A DNA stretch of 64,000 bases from Cyrtodaria siliqua (GCA_037043455.1 JAWPHD010000094.1:310001-374000), one strand, 5' to 3'; positions 21,296 to 33,710 are shown, numbered from the stretch's first letter. Made by a program: numbers and translations. Notes: generated from the letters alone by a model not told the origin.

Positions 21296-23323
21296 CAATA
21301 GAGCACATGGTCAGTGTGAGCACAACCCAACAGACAATAGAGGGTGGGCCTAACAATGGAGCACATGGTCAGTGTGGGAACTTGACCCAACGGACAATAG
21401 TGGGTGGGCCTAACAATGGAGCACATGGTCAGTGTGGGAACTTGACCCAACGGACAATAGAGGGTGGGCCTAACAATGGAGCACATGGTCAGTGTGGGAA
21501 CTTGACCCAACGGACAATAGTGGGTGGACCTAACAATGGAGCACATGGTCAGTGTGGGAACTTGACCCAACGGACAATAGAGGGTGGACCTAACAATGGA
21601 GCACATGGTCAGTGTGGGAACTTGACCCAACGGACAATAGTGGGTGGACCTAACAATGGAGCACATGGTCAGTGTGGGAACTTGACCCAACGGACAATAG
21701 TGGGTGGACCTAACAATGGAGCACATGGTCAGTGTGGGAACTTGACCCAATGGACAATAGTGGGTGGACCTAACAATGGAGCACATGGTCAGTGTGAGCA
21801 CGACCCAATGGACAATAGTGGGTGGACCTAACAATGGAGCACATGGTCAGTGTGGGAACTTGACCCAACATACAATAGTGGGTGGACCTAACAATGTAGC
21901 ACATGGTCAGTGTGGGAACTTGACCCAACGGACAATAGAGGGTGGACCTAACAATGGAGCACATGGTCAGTGTGGGAACTTGACCCAATGGACAATAGTA
22001 GGTGGACCTAACAATGGAGCACATTGTCAGTGTGGGTACTTGACCCAACGGACAATAGTGGGTGGACCTAACAATGGAGCACATGGTCAGTGTGGGAACT
22101 TGACACAACAGACAATAGTGGGTGGACCTAACAATGGAGCACATGGTCAGTGTGAGCAGGACCGAACGGACAATAGTGGGTGGACCTAACAATGGAGCAC
22201 ATGGTCAGTGTGGGAACTTGACCCAACAGACAATAGTGGCTGGACCTAACAATGGAGCACATAGTCAGAGTGGGAACTTGACCAAACGGACAATAGTCAG
22301 TGGACCTAACAATGGAGCACATGGTCAGTGTGGGAACTTGACCCAACGGACAATAGTGGGTGGACCTAACAATGGAGCACATGGTCAGTGTGGGAGTTTG
22401 ACCCAACGGACAATAGTGGGTGGACCTAACAATGGAGCACATGGTCAGTGTGGGAACTTGACCCAACGGACAATAGTGGGTGGACCTAACAATGGAGCAC
22501 ATGGTCAGAGTTGGAACTTGACCCAACGGACAATAGTGGTTGGAGCTAACAATGGAGCATATGGTCAGTGTGGGAACTTGACCCAACGGACAATAGTGGG
22601 TGGACCTAACAATGGAGCACATGGTCAGTGTGGGAACTTGACCCAATGGACAATAGTGGGTGGAGCTAACAATGGAGCACATGGTCAGTGTGGGAACTTG
22701 ACCCAACGGACAATAGTGAGTGGACCTAACAATGGAGCACATGGTCAGTGTGGGAACTTGACCCAATGGACAATAGTGGTTGGACCTAACAATGGAGCAC
22801 ATGGTCAGTGTGGGAACTTGAGCCAACGGACAATAGTGGGTGGACCTAACAATGGAGCACATGGTCAGTGTGGGAACTTGACCCAACGGACAATAGTGGT
22901 TGGACCTAACAATGGAGCACATGGTCAGTGTGGGAACTTGAGCCAACGGACAATAGTGGGTGGACCTAACAATGGAGCACATGGTCAGTGTGGGAACTTG
23001 ACCCAACAGACTATAGTGTGGACCTAACAATGGAGCACATGGTCAGTGTGGGAACTTGACCCAACGGACAATAGTGTGGACCTAACAATGGAGCACATGG
23101 TCAGTGTGGGAACTTGACCCAATGGACAATAGTGGGTGGACCTAGCAATGGAGCACATGGTCAGTGTGGGAACTTGACCCAACGGACAATAGTGGGTGGA
23201 CCTAACAATGGAGCACATGGTCAGAGTTGGAACTTGACCCAACGGACAATAGTGGGTGGACCTAACAATGGAGTACATGGTCAGTGTGAGCAGGACCGAA
23301 CGGACAATAGTGGATGGACCTAA
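21296..23323 (+). repeat. 60-bp minisatellite, ~34 copies
   Basis: Unit: ggacctaacaatggagcaca, tggtcagtgtgggaacttga, cccaacggacaatagtgggt. Most units are exactly 60 bp. A few are 58 or 57 bp, with gagcacgaccc replacing gggaacttgaccc or a lost ggt, which breaks the reading frames into blocks. Frames stay open for hundreds of codons on both strands (plus: GGPNNGAHGQCGNLTQRTIV). No start context, splice sites or known domain, so not called a gene. Confidence 0.96.
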
Positions 23324-24641
23324 AACCTGATGGCGGAGCTGTCCACTCCATTCATAAACCTAGCAGTAAATAACATGCAGACAGCTACTGCTGCTGCTGC
23401 TACTGCTACAGCTACTACTGTTGCTATTACTACTACTAGTACTAATACCCTCCCCACTACATTACCAAGAAACCCAACATAGATGCAATGCTAATTCATT
23501 GCATCTTACTGCCTGGCTGACTTCAGCTTCCAATCAAAGAAAAACATAAAAGACATAAAGGCTCTAGAAGTACATGAAAAGTCAATAAGATTAGAGAATC
23601 ATGACATTATTTTTGTGTAGATCGGATTTCAACAAAGCAAATTCATATTTAACCTCGCCATGTCTATGAACTAAGAACACTATATCAATGGAGAAAAAAA
23701 ATGAAAACAAAAAAAACAACCATGGATACTTTTATACCACACAGTAATGGAAAACTGAAGATTAAACATTAATGACTAACTTATTGATTGCATGACCTGT
23801 ACAATAATGGGAGTCCAATACTTGAAATCTAAACCGTGCAAAATGGCTATAAATTACTTATATACCTAAGGAGCAGGAACAAAACAACAGAATACAATTT
23901 ATTATGTATAAGTTACATGAATGCTCCATACCCTGGAGACTGGGATTTGCTGAATTCTTAACAATCACATAATATCATATTGCACACGGCTAATTTCAAA
24001 GTTGAATACATGTGCAATATGATACAATCCATATGATAGCATACTTGCTAAATTTAGGACAGGCTGGGTTGGGCGATTGGTATCTGACGACATAGGGGGA
24101 TTTGAGCTTGATATTTATCTTTGAAATAACCACAAAAAGTAAGTAAATGTTACTCGTAGAGTCTAAACACGTACTTTGCACATGTAAATTATACATTATT
24201 TTATGCTGGCATAACTATTAATCAACAATTACGTTCTTTAATATATATATACATATAAATTTGAAACTACATGTATATTTTATAAAAACATAATTCTCCA
24301 TTCCCCCTCCCAAAATTACACTATCAGTCTTTTATCATTTCAAACTTGAATTCTTAAGTTATGATTAAAAAAATATCACCATATAATGTTTGCTTACATA
24401 AATGTTGGTGAAATATTAAATATTTACCTAGTGTGCATGCTATACAGTTTTATATGCCTTTCTTTACCTTGCAATAATGTTTAACAGTGTTATCTATGGG
24501 CCAGAAAGATGAACAATAAAGAAAGTTATGCAAGCATCATGCTGGCCTTTAAAATATTTTTTTAAAAAGTCCATCTGCAAGACAGGATTGTGGAATAAAG
24601 GAGCCTAAGTATATTTTAAAGTTATTTTGATGAAGAAATAT
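23324..24641. other. Intron spacer with CTG/CTA-type triplets
   Basis: About 23383-23450 is an imperfect ctactgctgctgctgctact...actactactagt triplet tract. The rest is AT-rich with no exon found on either strand. Confidence 0.6.
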
Positions 24642-24936
24642 GGTCCATTTAACAACTCTAATACTGATGGTCCATTTAACAACTCTAATACTGATGGTCC
24701 ATTTAACAACTCTAATACTGATGGTCCATTTAACAACTCTAATACTGATGGTCCATTTAACAACTCTAATACTGATGGTCCATTTAACAACTCTAATACT
24801 GATGGTCCATTTAACAACTCTAATACTGATGGTCCATTTAACAACTCTAATACTGATAGTCCATTTAACAACTCTAATACTGATGGTCCATTTAACAACT
24901 CTTATACTGATGGTCCATTTAACAACTCTAATACTT
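24642..24936 (+). repeat. 27-bp minisatellite, ~11 copies
   Basis: Unit: ggtccatttaacaactctaa followed by tactgat. Almost perfect (three single-base variants), so probably young or homogenised. Open in several frames (plus DGPFNNSNT), which follows from 27 being a multiple of 3. Confidence 0.97.
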
Positions 24937-25069
24937 TAAAGTAACAACAAATACTTTAAATTGTTAATGCTTAAAGGGACTGGAGGCAAGCTGAAGAAGT
25001 TGTGATTATCTGTCCAAATTTACATCATAATAAATGTGCTTCAGTTAATATGAAATAGTTATGAGGATG

Positions 25070-25490
25070 TAACCCCCCCTCCCCTTCGAGTATACCGAAT
25101 ACTCCTTAATTTGAGGTCCGAGTACTGAATACTCCTTATTTTAGATACCGAGTACTAAATACTATTTAGCTCCGGACAAAAACTCTAAGTATAAAATTAC
25201 AAAGGACAATAACTCTCATTTGAATGATGATAGAGTTACGGTTCTTGCTCTCTGCACTTCCCTTCATTGCCCTCTATCATTGCCCCATCAGTAGTTTCGA
25301 AGATATGCTCCGGACAAGAAAGTGTGATAGACACACGGAAAATTACAAAGGGCAATATATCTAATTTTAACGACGAGAGAGTTACGGTTCTTGCACTCTG
25401 CACTTCCTCTCATTGTCCTCTATTATTCTGTGAAGTTTCATTGCAGTCTCATCAGTAGATATGCTCCGGACAAGAAAGTGTGACGGACAT
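25070..25490. repeat. Fragments of two element families
   Basis: 25070-25160 carries a polypyrimidine end (aaccccccctcccc) and gagtactgaatactcctta, matching the element at 26938-27770. 25165-25490 holds two units homologous to 20674-21277 (aattacaaagg-caata, gcactctgcacttcc, gctccggacaagaaagtgtg). Confidence 0.65.
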
Positions 25491-26937
25491 ATATGAACAT
25501 TGTTGTTTCATAAAACCGGGCCCAGCGTTATTGGTTGTTATCAATAAATGTCATGAGCACTTCAGGTGGTACCAAATGTGCTATTGTCATATTTGATCGA
25601 CACATTTAAATAGCCAATCGATTTTTTTTTAAATTATAAACCTATAACAGCCCCCCACCCCCCGCAGTTTGTGCGTTTAAAAATTCCTCTTTTTGAAAAT
25701 GTCAGGCTTTGTCAGGATTTTATTATGGCAGCCCGGAATAAAGCGAAAAAGGCACTTTGGTTTCCGAGCTTGGGGATAACATTGTATTTGTCATGTATAA
25801 CTTATTCTCACAATATATTTTAGATCTATTTTATCAATTTTCTTTTCAATTCTGAAGGTAAGCTGGTGTAAAATGCAAAATCCTTTCAAGGTTGCAGAGG
25901 ACAATAATATCATATTATGTATTGTATCTTCTTGTAATGATTATATATTTCTTCACTATTTATTGGATAATGTTTCAGAAGGCCATATAGGGTATAAAAC
26001 CCACTCACAACCCCCCGGAAATACGGCCCCAACTTTTTTGGGGCCAAAATGTATGGCAAGCCGTTTTAACATTTAATACCTATTTAGCATGCAATACTGA
26101 AAATTATTTTTTTGATATCGGCAATTATTTAGCGATATAAAAAATTAAACTACCGATATCGCTAATTAATTCTTGATATCAGAAATTATTTACCGATATC
26201 AGACATTTACAGTCATTATTTAAACAAGTGTAATCATAACGAATAATAAGCGATATCGAAAATTGAATTTGTTAATTATTTTTAACTATTCGATTAAGCG
26301 GAATTACATTTAAGAATTGAATTAAGAATCAATCATATAACACGTTATAGCGTTAACAAAGTGAAACAACAATTAAAAGTTACAAAACAAATTATAATTC
26401 AATTATTTTATTCAGCATAAACATCATACAATGTTCATCGCCTATTACAATGAGCCGGAATATATCCTATCCTTAAAACAAATTCCTCCATAGTAAAACA
26501 GCTTGAAAATAAAGACTAAGCACTGGGACATTCCATTCCTAATTAAACATCTTTTTTCTCATTATTTTTCTTCATTAGTATCTAGAACTCGTACAGTCGT
26601 AGGATATATTGCCAAAACACTTTAAATTAGACAATAACATTAAAACAGTGCGGTGTACCACACATATCCACCAGTATCTTCGACACAACCATCCTTGAGT
26701 GATCCAACTCTTTCTCACTTCTGAGTAATTATACACCAGCCTCAGACCATGATATTAGCTTTAACTATCCCACAGCCACATCTTCACCAACCAAGCTGCA
26801 ATTAAGCTGATAAATCCCCACCAAAACAGAGAGACATCCGTATGCGAGTTGTCATCCTAAACTGCCAATCTGTTTAGACTTGCGATAAACCTGCCCAGCT
26901 AAACAATCTGATATTTCACTTCAGGCCGACATCATTA
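25491..26937. other. Intron, no gene
   Basis: AT-rich. About 26105-26260 has four gatatc-centred words (accgatatc, tgatatcagaaa, agcgatatcga) in a loosely repeated ~45 bp pattern. No exon recognised. Confidence 0.45.
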
Positions 26938-27770
26938 TTTAGGCTGTAACCCCCCCCCACACACCCTCCACACACACACACCACCCACCCACCCCTCCCC
27001 ACCCCCTCCCACCACCCCGATTACTGAATACTCCTTAATTTGAATACAATTTAGCACAATTAACACTATTTTTAGGCGGTCCCGGAAAGCAAATCATTAA
27101 TTACAAAGTCATCTTTTAACATAATTAATCTACATAAAATATACATATTTATGTCCGCTATACCATTCTACATTGATATATACTAATTTTAATTATAGAA
27201 ACACGATATTTTATGAAAATAATATTATGAGTAATAAGACTGGTCCATAATTTTATATGATAATCACTTCTGATAACAGGTCTCGGAAAGTTATTGCTAA
27301 ATTACAAAGTGAAATTAATATTTGTTTGATTATTTGTTTGTGTGTACATATACTTATTATTAATTAGAAATAAACCATTTATAAGAAAGTATTAACCCCT
27401 TTAAGAATTATTTTGCATACCGCACACACACCCACCCAATATTTTAACTATTTATAAAATAGTCCCAAATTCTAGTAGCCACCAAAAAGGGACGTAACTG
27501 TGTTCAGCTGTCTCAAGCGCACTCTATTATGCGGGACCTAAAACCCCTAAAATCCGGAACGAAGGCCCGATTATCAAAATTAGACCTTTATTTACATTTT
27601 ATGATTTTTTTGTACATTTAAAAGATAATATTTGGTTTTAAAAATACATTTTGTGAGTACTAAATACTAAATAGTGTGTTGTGCGAGTACTGCGTACCAG
27701 GCTCGTGCGTACTGAATACCGCCTAAAACGCCCTGAATACTGCGTACCAAAAGGGGGGTTTTCAGCCTCA
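26938..27770. mobile_element. Possible element with C-run termini (GAGTACTGAATACT family)
   Basis: The left end is ggctgtaacccccccc and the right end, reversed, is ggctgaaaacccccctttt. Near both ends are tactgaatactcc / gtactgaataccg words. The left end passes into cacaca/ccaccc low-complexity sequence (26950-27015). Boundaries are uncertain. A fragment of the same family is at 25070-25160. Confidence 0.5.
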
Positions 27771-27834
27771 GTTATTATCTGGAAAACTATTTTTCAAATC
27801 ATTAATGATATTTCACATGAGGCTATTAAAGACT

Positions 27835-27975
27835 GAGAAAAGTATTGTTTGTGTGAATGGTGTTTTACGCCATTTTTAGCACATTTTAGGCCATACATGA
27901 CGGTCAATTTTTTGTGGTAGAGGCAGACCACCCCATTTTTTCTTGGGAAGAACCAGTACTGCACATTGTAACTTC
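27835..27975. repeat. Dispersed repeat, third copy of the 14015/15955 family
   Basis: gtttgtgtgaatggtgtttt, agcacattttaggcca, tgtggtagaggcagaccacc and aaccagtactgcac match the 15955-16200 body. It runs directly into the left arm of the foldback structure at 27968. Confidence 0.6.
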
Positions 27976-28606
27976 TCCCTGTTTTGGCTGGTTGGCTTGA
28001 CTCATGCATTTCTTTTAATTTGTGACCGTAAAATGCCCGATTTAATGTTTGATTTTATTTTAGGTCACCTGATAACATCATTGGGTAATGCAATTTGATA
28101 CTGAATATCACTCGCAAACTGTCCCAGATTGAAAAACTCGGCATTGTTTCATGGACATTTTAAAAGCCTGGTACACATAGTGTACATTTACAGTCAGAAA
28201 GTTTTGTTTTTTATTGATATATAAACATTCAGTGTTGATCCGTTGCTTAGCTTCCATTTTGAAGCAACCCTATAGAATAAAGGAAGCATGCATTGATTTG
28301 TGTGATTCTTTTGTTGAGACATTTAGCGCTTCTCTGCATTATACATATATTTCTCTTTTTCATATAGATCTGTACAATTGTATTTTTGATGAAACAGATC
28401 CAGCATTATTCACCATTCACCAAAGTTGATACAGAACTGTTCTAATACATGTATTAGAACAGTTCTGTATTAGATCAGTTCTGTATCAACTTTGGTGAAT
28501 ATCAGGTGACCTAAAATAAAATCAAACATTAAATCGAGCATTTTACGGTCACAAATTAAAAGAAATGCATGGGTCAAGCCAACCAGCCAAAACAGGGAGA
28601 AGTTAC
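27968..28606. mobile_element. Foldback element with 107-bp arms and an inner palindrome
   Basis: The left arm 27968-28074 (gtaacttctccctgttttgg ... taggtcacctgata) is repeated inverted at 28500-28606 with only a few mismatches. Between them, at 28415-28500, is a second inverted pair (attcaccaaagttgatacag / ctgtatcaactttggtgaat) enclosing tctaatacatgtattaga. The whole can fold as a stem with an inner hairpin at its right side. No ORF of interest. Confidence 0.85.
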
Positions 28607-29937
28607 GTCTCCCTCCAAGTGAAAAATGTTTGGAGGTTGGAGGTTTTTGAAGAAATATGTAAGCTCTTTTTGCTCCGTATTAGCTGAATTTTTTTTTAAT
28701 ATTTATTTCAGTATCCTTTATAAAGCCTGTGTGTTGTTTTTTGTTCACATTTACATTATCTCAATAATGATGATTTAGAATTTACTCAAAATACTGATTT
28801 TATAATGTAAACATCATGAATTTATCACAAATATTATGTACCAACTACTGTTCTATTCTTCATATTGTTTTAGTTTCAATAAGATTGAAGCATAAACCAC
28901 TGGAAAATTAAGCAAATTAAGTTTTAAATTTTACCCGTAGATAAGATGTTAGATTTTCTAGCACACCTGTAAAGCACATACTGATTATGTCCTTATCTGG
29001 TATGACGGAAAAACAAGGGAATCTTTCATTCGTGTTCATTTCATAACTTAAGGCTCATTGAATAATAAAACAATTAAAGAATTGATTTGCAAATTTTCTG
29101 TATTTGTGCGGGTTTTGAATGCTGGTAGTGAAAGGTATATTCCATGAAGAGACTAGCGCTTTATGGTAAATTTGCCATTTACTTACTACCTTCATTCAAA
29201 ACCGCACAAAGGCCGAAAATATGAAAATCAATTCTTATAGTTACATTATTTAAAATTTGTCGCATTGTTATAGTACCAACAATAACATGGCACTGGTTGC
29301 ATGAGCAGTTAGCTATGCCCACCAAAAAGTGATGTTTTTTCAAAATGAGAAACTCTTTTTTTTTCAACAGAAAGTTTCAAGTGAATGTAAATTTATTACA
29401 TTTTTATCGATGAAAGATCCGGATTTCTCAGTGTAAGAATATTCGGTATCGCTAAATATTAATAACTAACTCAGTAACTCAGTGAACGAAAAATAACTAA
29501 CTGTGCACTTCTTTCTTTTTTTTGCGATTGCGCAAGCCCAAGATTTTACCTTGACCAGACTGCTTTTTTATGTACATGTAAACAAAAATAGTGTCTGCTA
29601 CCTCGGCCAATTTTTAACTACAAGTTAAAAATGTAAGAAATAGGATGTTAAAAATGTAATAAACACTCGATGGCAAGCTTATTGTTTTTTAACTCGCTCG
29701 CATGCGCTCGCTCGTGAAAAAAACATATGCTTGCCATCTCGCGAAGGATTTCCTAATAATCTCACGGAGCAATTAAATAATCTCTATATATTCACTTTTG
29801 TTTCATATTTTTTCATATAAAACCAACACTCATGTCAGATCCTATTTATTTTTCAAAATTTTCAAATTTGAACTCCCCACTCCCTGGAGGCTTCAACATC
29901 ATGTGGTTCCTGGGTAAGAACAGAACCGCTGCTTATC
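28607..29937. other. Intron; contains a small GCTCGCTCG palindrome region
   Basis: Mostly unique AT-rich sequence. At about 29669-29740, gatggcaagctt and gcttgccatc are inverted around ctcgctcgcatgcgctcgctcg. A similar layout occurs at 38260-38335 (ggtaggcgta ... atgcctacc). The function is unknown to me. Confidence 0.55.
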
Positions 29938-30160
29938 CAGGCAGGGGTAAAATCCCCCTGTATTCATTTTGGTGTTATAATCATGTTCATTAAAGGTCTT
30001 CATCATTATCCCTGGATTGCCTCAGGTGCTACTTGAATTCTGCAAGTGAGATTAGGTTCTAGACCCATTCTGCATATTTTTATTTCAATGTAAATGGGGT
30101 GGACCTGGAATGTTCATTTCTTGTTGGTGCCATATAACCTTGTCATGGTTGTACACCATG
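29938..30160 (+). repeat. Single copy of the 545-1330 repeat family
   Basis: gtaaaatccccctgtattca, catgttcattaaaggtcttc, ctcaggtgctac, ggacctggaatgttcat and gccatataaccttgtcatg correspond in order to the left arm of the inverted repeat at 545-867. Confidence 0.75.
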
Positions 30161-30207
30161 AGACTTCCCTGGATGCATGCTTGTATCATCAGAATATTTG
30201 GTAAACC

Positions 30208-30597
30208 CAGGGCTTTTTTTCCTTCATAAACAGGGGCCGAATATATATCCCCTAGCCTAGCAAAATAGCCTACTTTCCCCCACTTTTGTGTAGAAAATTC
30301 CCCTTAAAAAATGGGGGTGGGGGGGAATATTCTTCTCTTTATTTTGCTAAACATCATTTTCCCCTCTTACTTTCTCAATATAGTTATGTCTGAGATACAT
30401 TTATAGAAGGCAGTTTATTTTAAATGTACCCTTTTGCATATTTGCACACCTAAATCTTCAAGTTCCTCCTAATAAATGTACATTGTTCCCTCTATATCTG
30501 AAAATCACAATATTTTTCCCCTTATCTTGAAAATCATGTTTTTTACCCCCCAATTGAAGCCCTGGGCCTCTTCCTCTATTTCTGAAAAAAAGCCCTG
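30208..30597. mobile_element. hAT-like non-autonomous element (candidate)
   Basis: Ends are cagggctttttttc and gaaaaaaagccctg (14-bp inverted repeats, 390 bp apart); CAGGG-type ends are usual for hAT elements. The interior is C-rich/T-rich (tttcccccactttt) without an ORF. An 8-bp target-site duplication is not clear (ggtaaacc against taacctga), so the class is tentative. Confidence 0.55.
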
Positions 30598-31112
30598 TAA
30601 CCTGAGAAAATGTTACATTTATTTTAAATTATTCACCATTATAGCTCTGAAGCCTACTTTCAGAATTGGTTATAAAGCAAAATATTCTGTTTAATTCATG
30701 TCTTAACTGTCAATTCTATATAAACATTTTATTGTACTCCAATTGCTGCATAATGCCTTAATAATGTCTTGATTTTATCAACTTTAGCAAATTATAAGAT
30801 TACATAATTTATTCCAGCTATTATATAAATATTTTACTCATCTTCAATGAAAAGACTCTACAACAGTGCAGCCTGTCTGGGGCTATGGTATAGTCTAATG
30901 GCCAGCAAGCTAGAAGGGTTTTATGGTATGGTAGCCATTTAAGCCCATTAAGCCAGGTACAGCCTCACAATTCTTCACTTAAGTGTATACTAGTATGGCT
31001 TATGCCAAGTATTTTTTAGCCAGAAATGCCCAAAAAAGAATGTGATAATCAAAGTGGTCAATTCTGTAAGAGCAGACAGATAAACAACAAAAATTGAGAG
31101 AGACAAACTAAT
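30598..31112. other. Intron, nothing recognised
   Basis: AT-rich sequence with no visible element ends or exons. Confidence 0.5.
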
Positions 31113-31129
31113 GTAAACAGACAGACAGA

Positions 31130-31163
<34 letters not shown>

Positions 31164-31565
31164 TCCATCCATCCAGCCAGCTGGCCGGCCGACCGGCCTG
31201 CCAGCCTGCCAGCCAGCCAGCCAGAAACTAATGTATGGACGGACGGACGGACGGACACAGATTGAGACAGCCAGCCAGCCAGCCAGCCAGTCAGTCTGCA
31301 AGTCAACCGGTCAGCCAGACTCACAAACTAATGAACGGCTGGATAAACAAATGAACAGCCAGCCAGCCAGCCAGCCAAGCCAACCTGCCAGCCAGCCAGC
31401 CAGCGAAGCCAACCTGCCAGCCAACCTGCCCTGCCAGCCAGCCAGCCAAGCCAACCTGCCTGCCAGACAGTCAGCCAAGCCAACCTGCCAGCCAGCCAGT
31501 CAGCCAGCCAAGCCAACAAGCCAAGCCAAGCCAAGCCAAGCCAAGCCAAGCCAAGCCAAGCCAGT
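31113..31565 (+). repeat. CCAG/GGAC/AAGCC simple-repeat block
   Basis: Consists of (cagc/ccag)n tracts, (ggac)n at about 31236-31255 and (aagcc)n at about 31498-31562, plus longer duplicated pieces (caaactaatg...ggacgg, gccaagccaacctgcc). Further copies of ggatgggcaaacagccggac follow at 31735-31795. Open frames such as QPASQPSQPASQ are low-complexity artefacts. Confidence 0.9.
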
Positions 31566-31802
31566 TCACAAACTAAAGGATGGATAAACAGATGAACAGC
31601 AAGCCAGTCCGCCAGACTCCAGGACAAAGTAATCTAATGATAAATGGATAGACAGAATAATTGATAGATGTAAAGATTGATGGACAGACAGCCAGCACTT
31701 ACCAGCCAGACTAACAGACAAACTGATGTACAGAAGGATGGGCAAACAGCCGGACAAATTGATGTACTGAAGGATGGGCAAACAGCCGGACAAACAACTT
31801 AC

Positions 31803-31880
31803 CGCCATATTACTGCTTTCTGTAGGCGAGGTGGTCGTTGTACTGACATGGATGTATTTTAAGGTGAACCGATGTTTAAG
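31803..31880 (-). CDS. ITPR-like exon 4
   Basis: 78 nt, phase 0 at both ends. The acceptor is ttactttcag and the donor ATGGCG|gtaagt. The peptide is LKHRFTLKYIHVSTTTTSPT then ESSNMA. It fits [25 protein letters not shown] of ITPR1 (L-x-H-x-x-x-x-K-Y-[IL]-x-V), following GQIIQ of exon 3 as QYGNVIQ precedes it in ITPR1. Found by predicting the missing piece from its neighbours. The simple-repeat copies end a few bases downstream of the donor. Confidence 0.9.
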
Positions 31881-33210
31881 CTGAAAGTAAAAAATAATTG
31901 AACTTTATTCTATTGACACTTAATGGTCATTTAAACATATGTATGCCTGGCAACATAACATATGTTGTTGAACAGCTCAAGCGTGAACCTGTGCTTCTGC
32001 TAAAAGTAAACCAGATAAAAATAATAAGTAAAACTTCTCTTCTTTTGAAATTTTTTATTTCATAATAATTCATTCGCGATCAAAAGTATGACAATATTTC
32101 ATTAGAGAGATGCAATCTTGATTATTTTTTTTAAAACTCATGGCATTCTACAAAGAGTAATTGTGTTACCAAATGGTGCAACTTTCTAGGTCACATAATT
32201 ATATATATATATATCCCAGGTTGTAACAAGATGTTTCACAAATAATAGCATGTTTGTGTTAGAATTATCATTAAATTAAGCATGCTCAGTTGATACCTAC
32301 ATTTGTAGCTTCCTCTAACAAAAGAGCAACAAACAATTATATTTCAAATAATTATTTTTTATTAAAAAGGGATTTTTTTTTTATTAGGAAGAGAGTGGCT
32401 ATCTAAAAAATTGCAGACACATTTTAGAAGATATTTAAAAAGTTTGATAGTCTATTGATTTTGACCAGTAAATTTCAATAATATCAAACAAAATGAGATT
32501 AAAAGGAAAATTATTACATTTTAAGACGTTATGAGTTTAGTAGATTTACAGATATTTGGACAAGAGATCACCTATATGGACATAACCATAACACTCCTGT
32601 GAATTATTCCACACTATCAGCCATGCTATGATAAAATGTCCTACAATGTGCATTAAAACAAATATTTACCAAAGTAGGTAAGTTTTAATATATTTCACAA
32701 CAATTTGAAGGTTTACAAGTTTCTTTTATATATACGTGTGAACAGTTTATTCAATATATACCTGTGGAAAAAAAATAGAAAATTGGTGTTTAGAAAAAGC
32801 GAACAGTAAGTGTAATTGTCACCACAATATGATAATTATATTACCAATACAAGTTATCACATTCAAGGTATCACGCAACATTGATGTAACTACGTATAAA
32901 TAAAGAAGAAGATACAACAGTGTTACGTTGAAGCCTCATATAGAAATTGTGCAGAAAAGTACAGTATATCAATATTAACTTAGTTATACCTCATAAAGTA
33001 AAATTAAGATTCTAGAGAGCTTTAGAGCAGCGTTACTTTGAACAGAACTAAATGCTGGTTTAAACATAATTTCATATTATTTGCGATTATACATGTAAAT
33101 TATACAATATAATCTCATTATATAAAATGATGACGATTTTTTTTAACAAAACTGAATGTTGGTTTAAACATATTAATTTTATATACAACTAAACATATAA
33201 ATCATATAGA
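31881..33210. other. Intron, no element resolved
   Basis: AT-rich sequence with a short (AT)n at about 32199-32213. No exon recognised. Confidence 0.5.
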
Positions 33211-33361
33211 GGATCTTAAACGAGTTCCCATTTCATATAAGATTTATGAAACGAGTTATGAATTATTTTAATTTTAACGAACCTTTTGTCGAGTTAAAAT
33301 TAAAAATAATTCATAACAAGTTTCATAAATCTTATATGGAATGGGAACGAGTTTAAGATCC
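33211..33361. repeat. Near-perfect hairpin, 68-bp arms
   Basis: The left arm 33211-33278 begins ggatcttaaacgagttccca and the right arm 33293-33361 ends gggaacgagtttaagatcc. The arms are separated by 14 bases and differ at only a few positions. Looks like a MITE/foldback relic. Such a transcript would form a long stem within the intron. Confidence 0.9.
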
Positions 33362-33589
33362 TTTTTATCACAGAACATTGCAATCAAATTAGTAAAAATT
33401 AATTCAGATGGACATATAACCGCCACGACGTCAGACACGCTTTAGCGCCAAAACGTCATACAATATGTAACGTCGTAACGTCGCGTCTCACACATAACGG
33501 TGCGTATAAAAGAGTTTGTGTTTTACCTCTTTACAACATAATTTGTTTTTCCCATTGTTTGAGCATCAGACTGTATGGGAATATTCCAA

Positions 33590-33710
33590 CCCGTTTTGAT
33601 TTCGTACCACCCTCAGCCAATGCTACTGACTTTTATTTTACTTGGTCCAAGTATTAAATTTCATACCCTATCCAACCCCTTCTCCAAGAAGCGAAAACGG
33701 AAATAAAATC
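33590..33710 (+). repeat. C-terminal fragment of an unidentified repeat protein
   Basis: The plus strand encodes GPSIKFHTLSNPFSKKRKRK then a stop. 56299-56380 on the minus strand encodes GPSIKFHTPSNPFSKKRKRG. Conservation of the peptide in two distant, opposite copies suggests a shared TE-encoded C-terminus with a basic tail. The family is not known to me. Confidence 0.55.

Noticed and set aside
24605..24944. Open frames with DGPFNNSNT or NGPSVLELL repeats
   Set aside because: Same cause in the 27-bp array; three frames are open at once.
31058..31627. QPASQ / LAGWLAGW low-complexity frames
   Set aside because: CCAG-type simple repeats; every frame is open.
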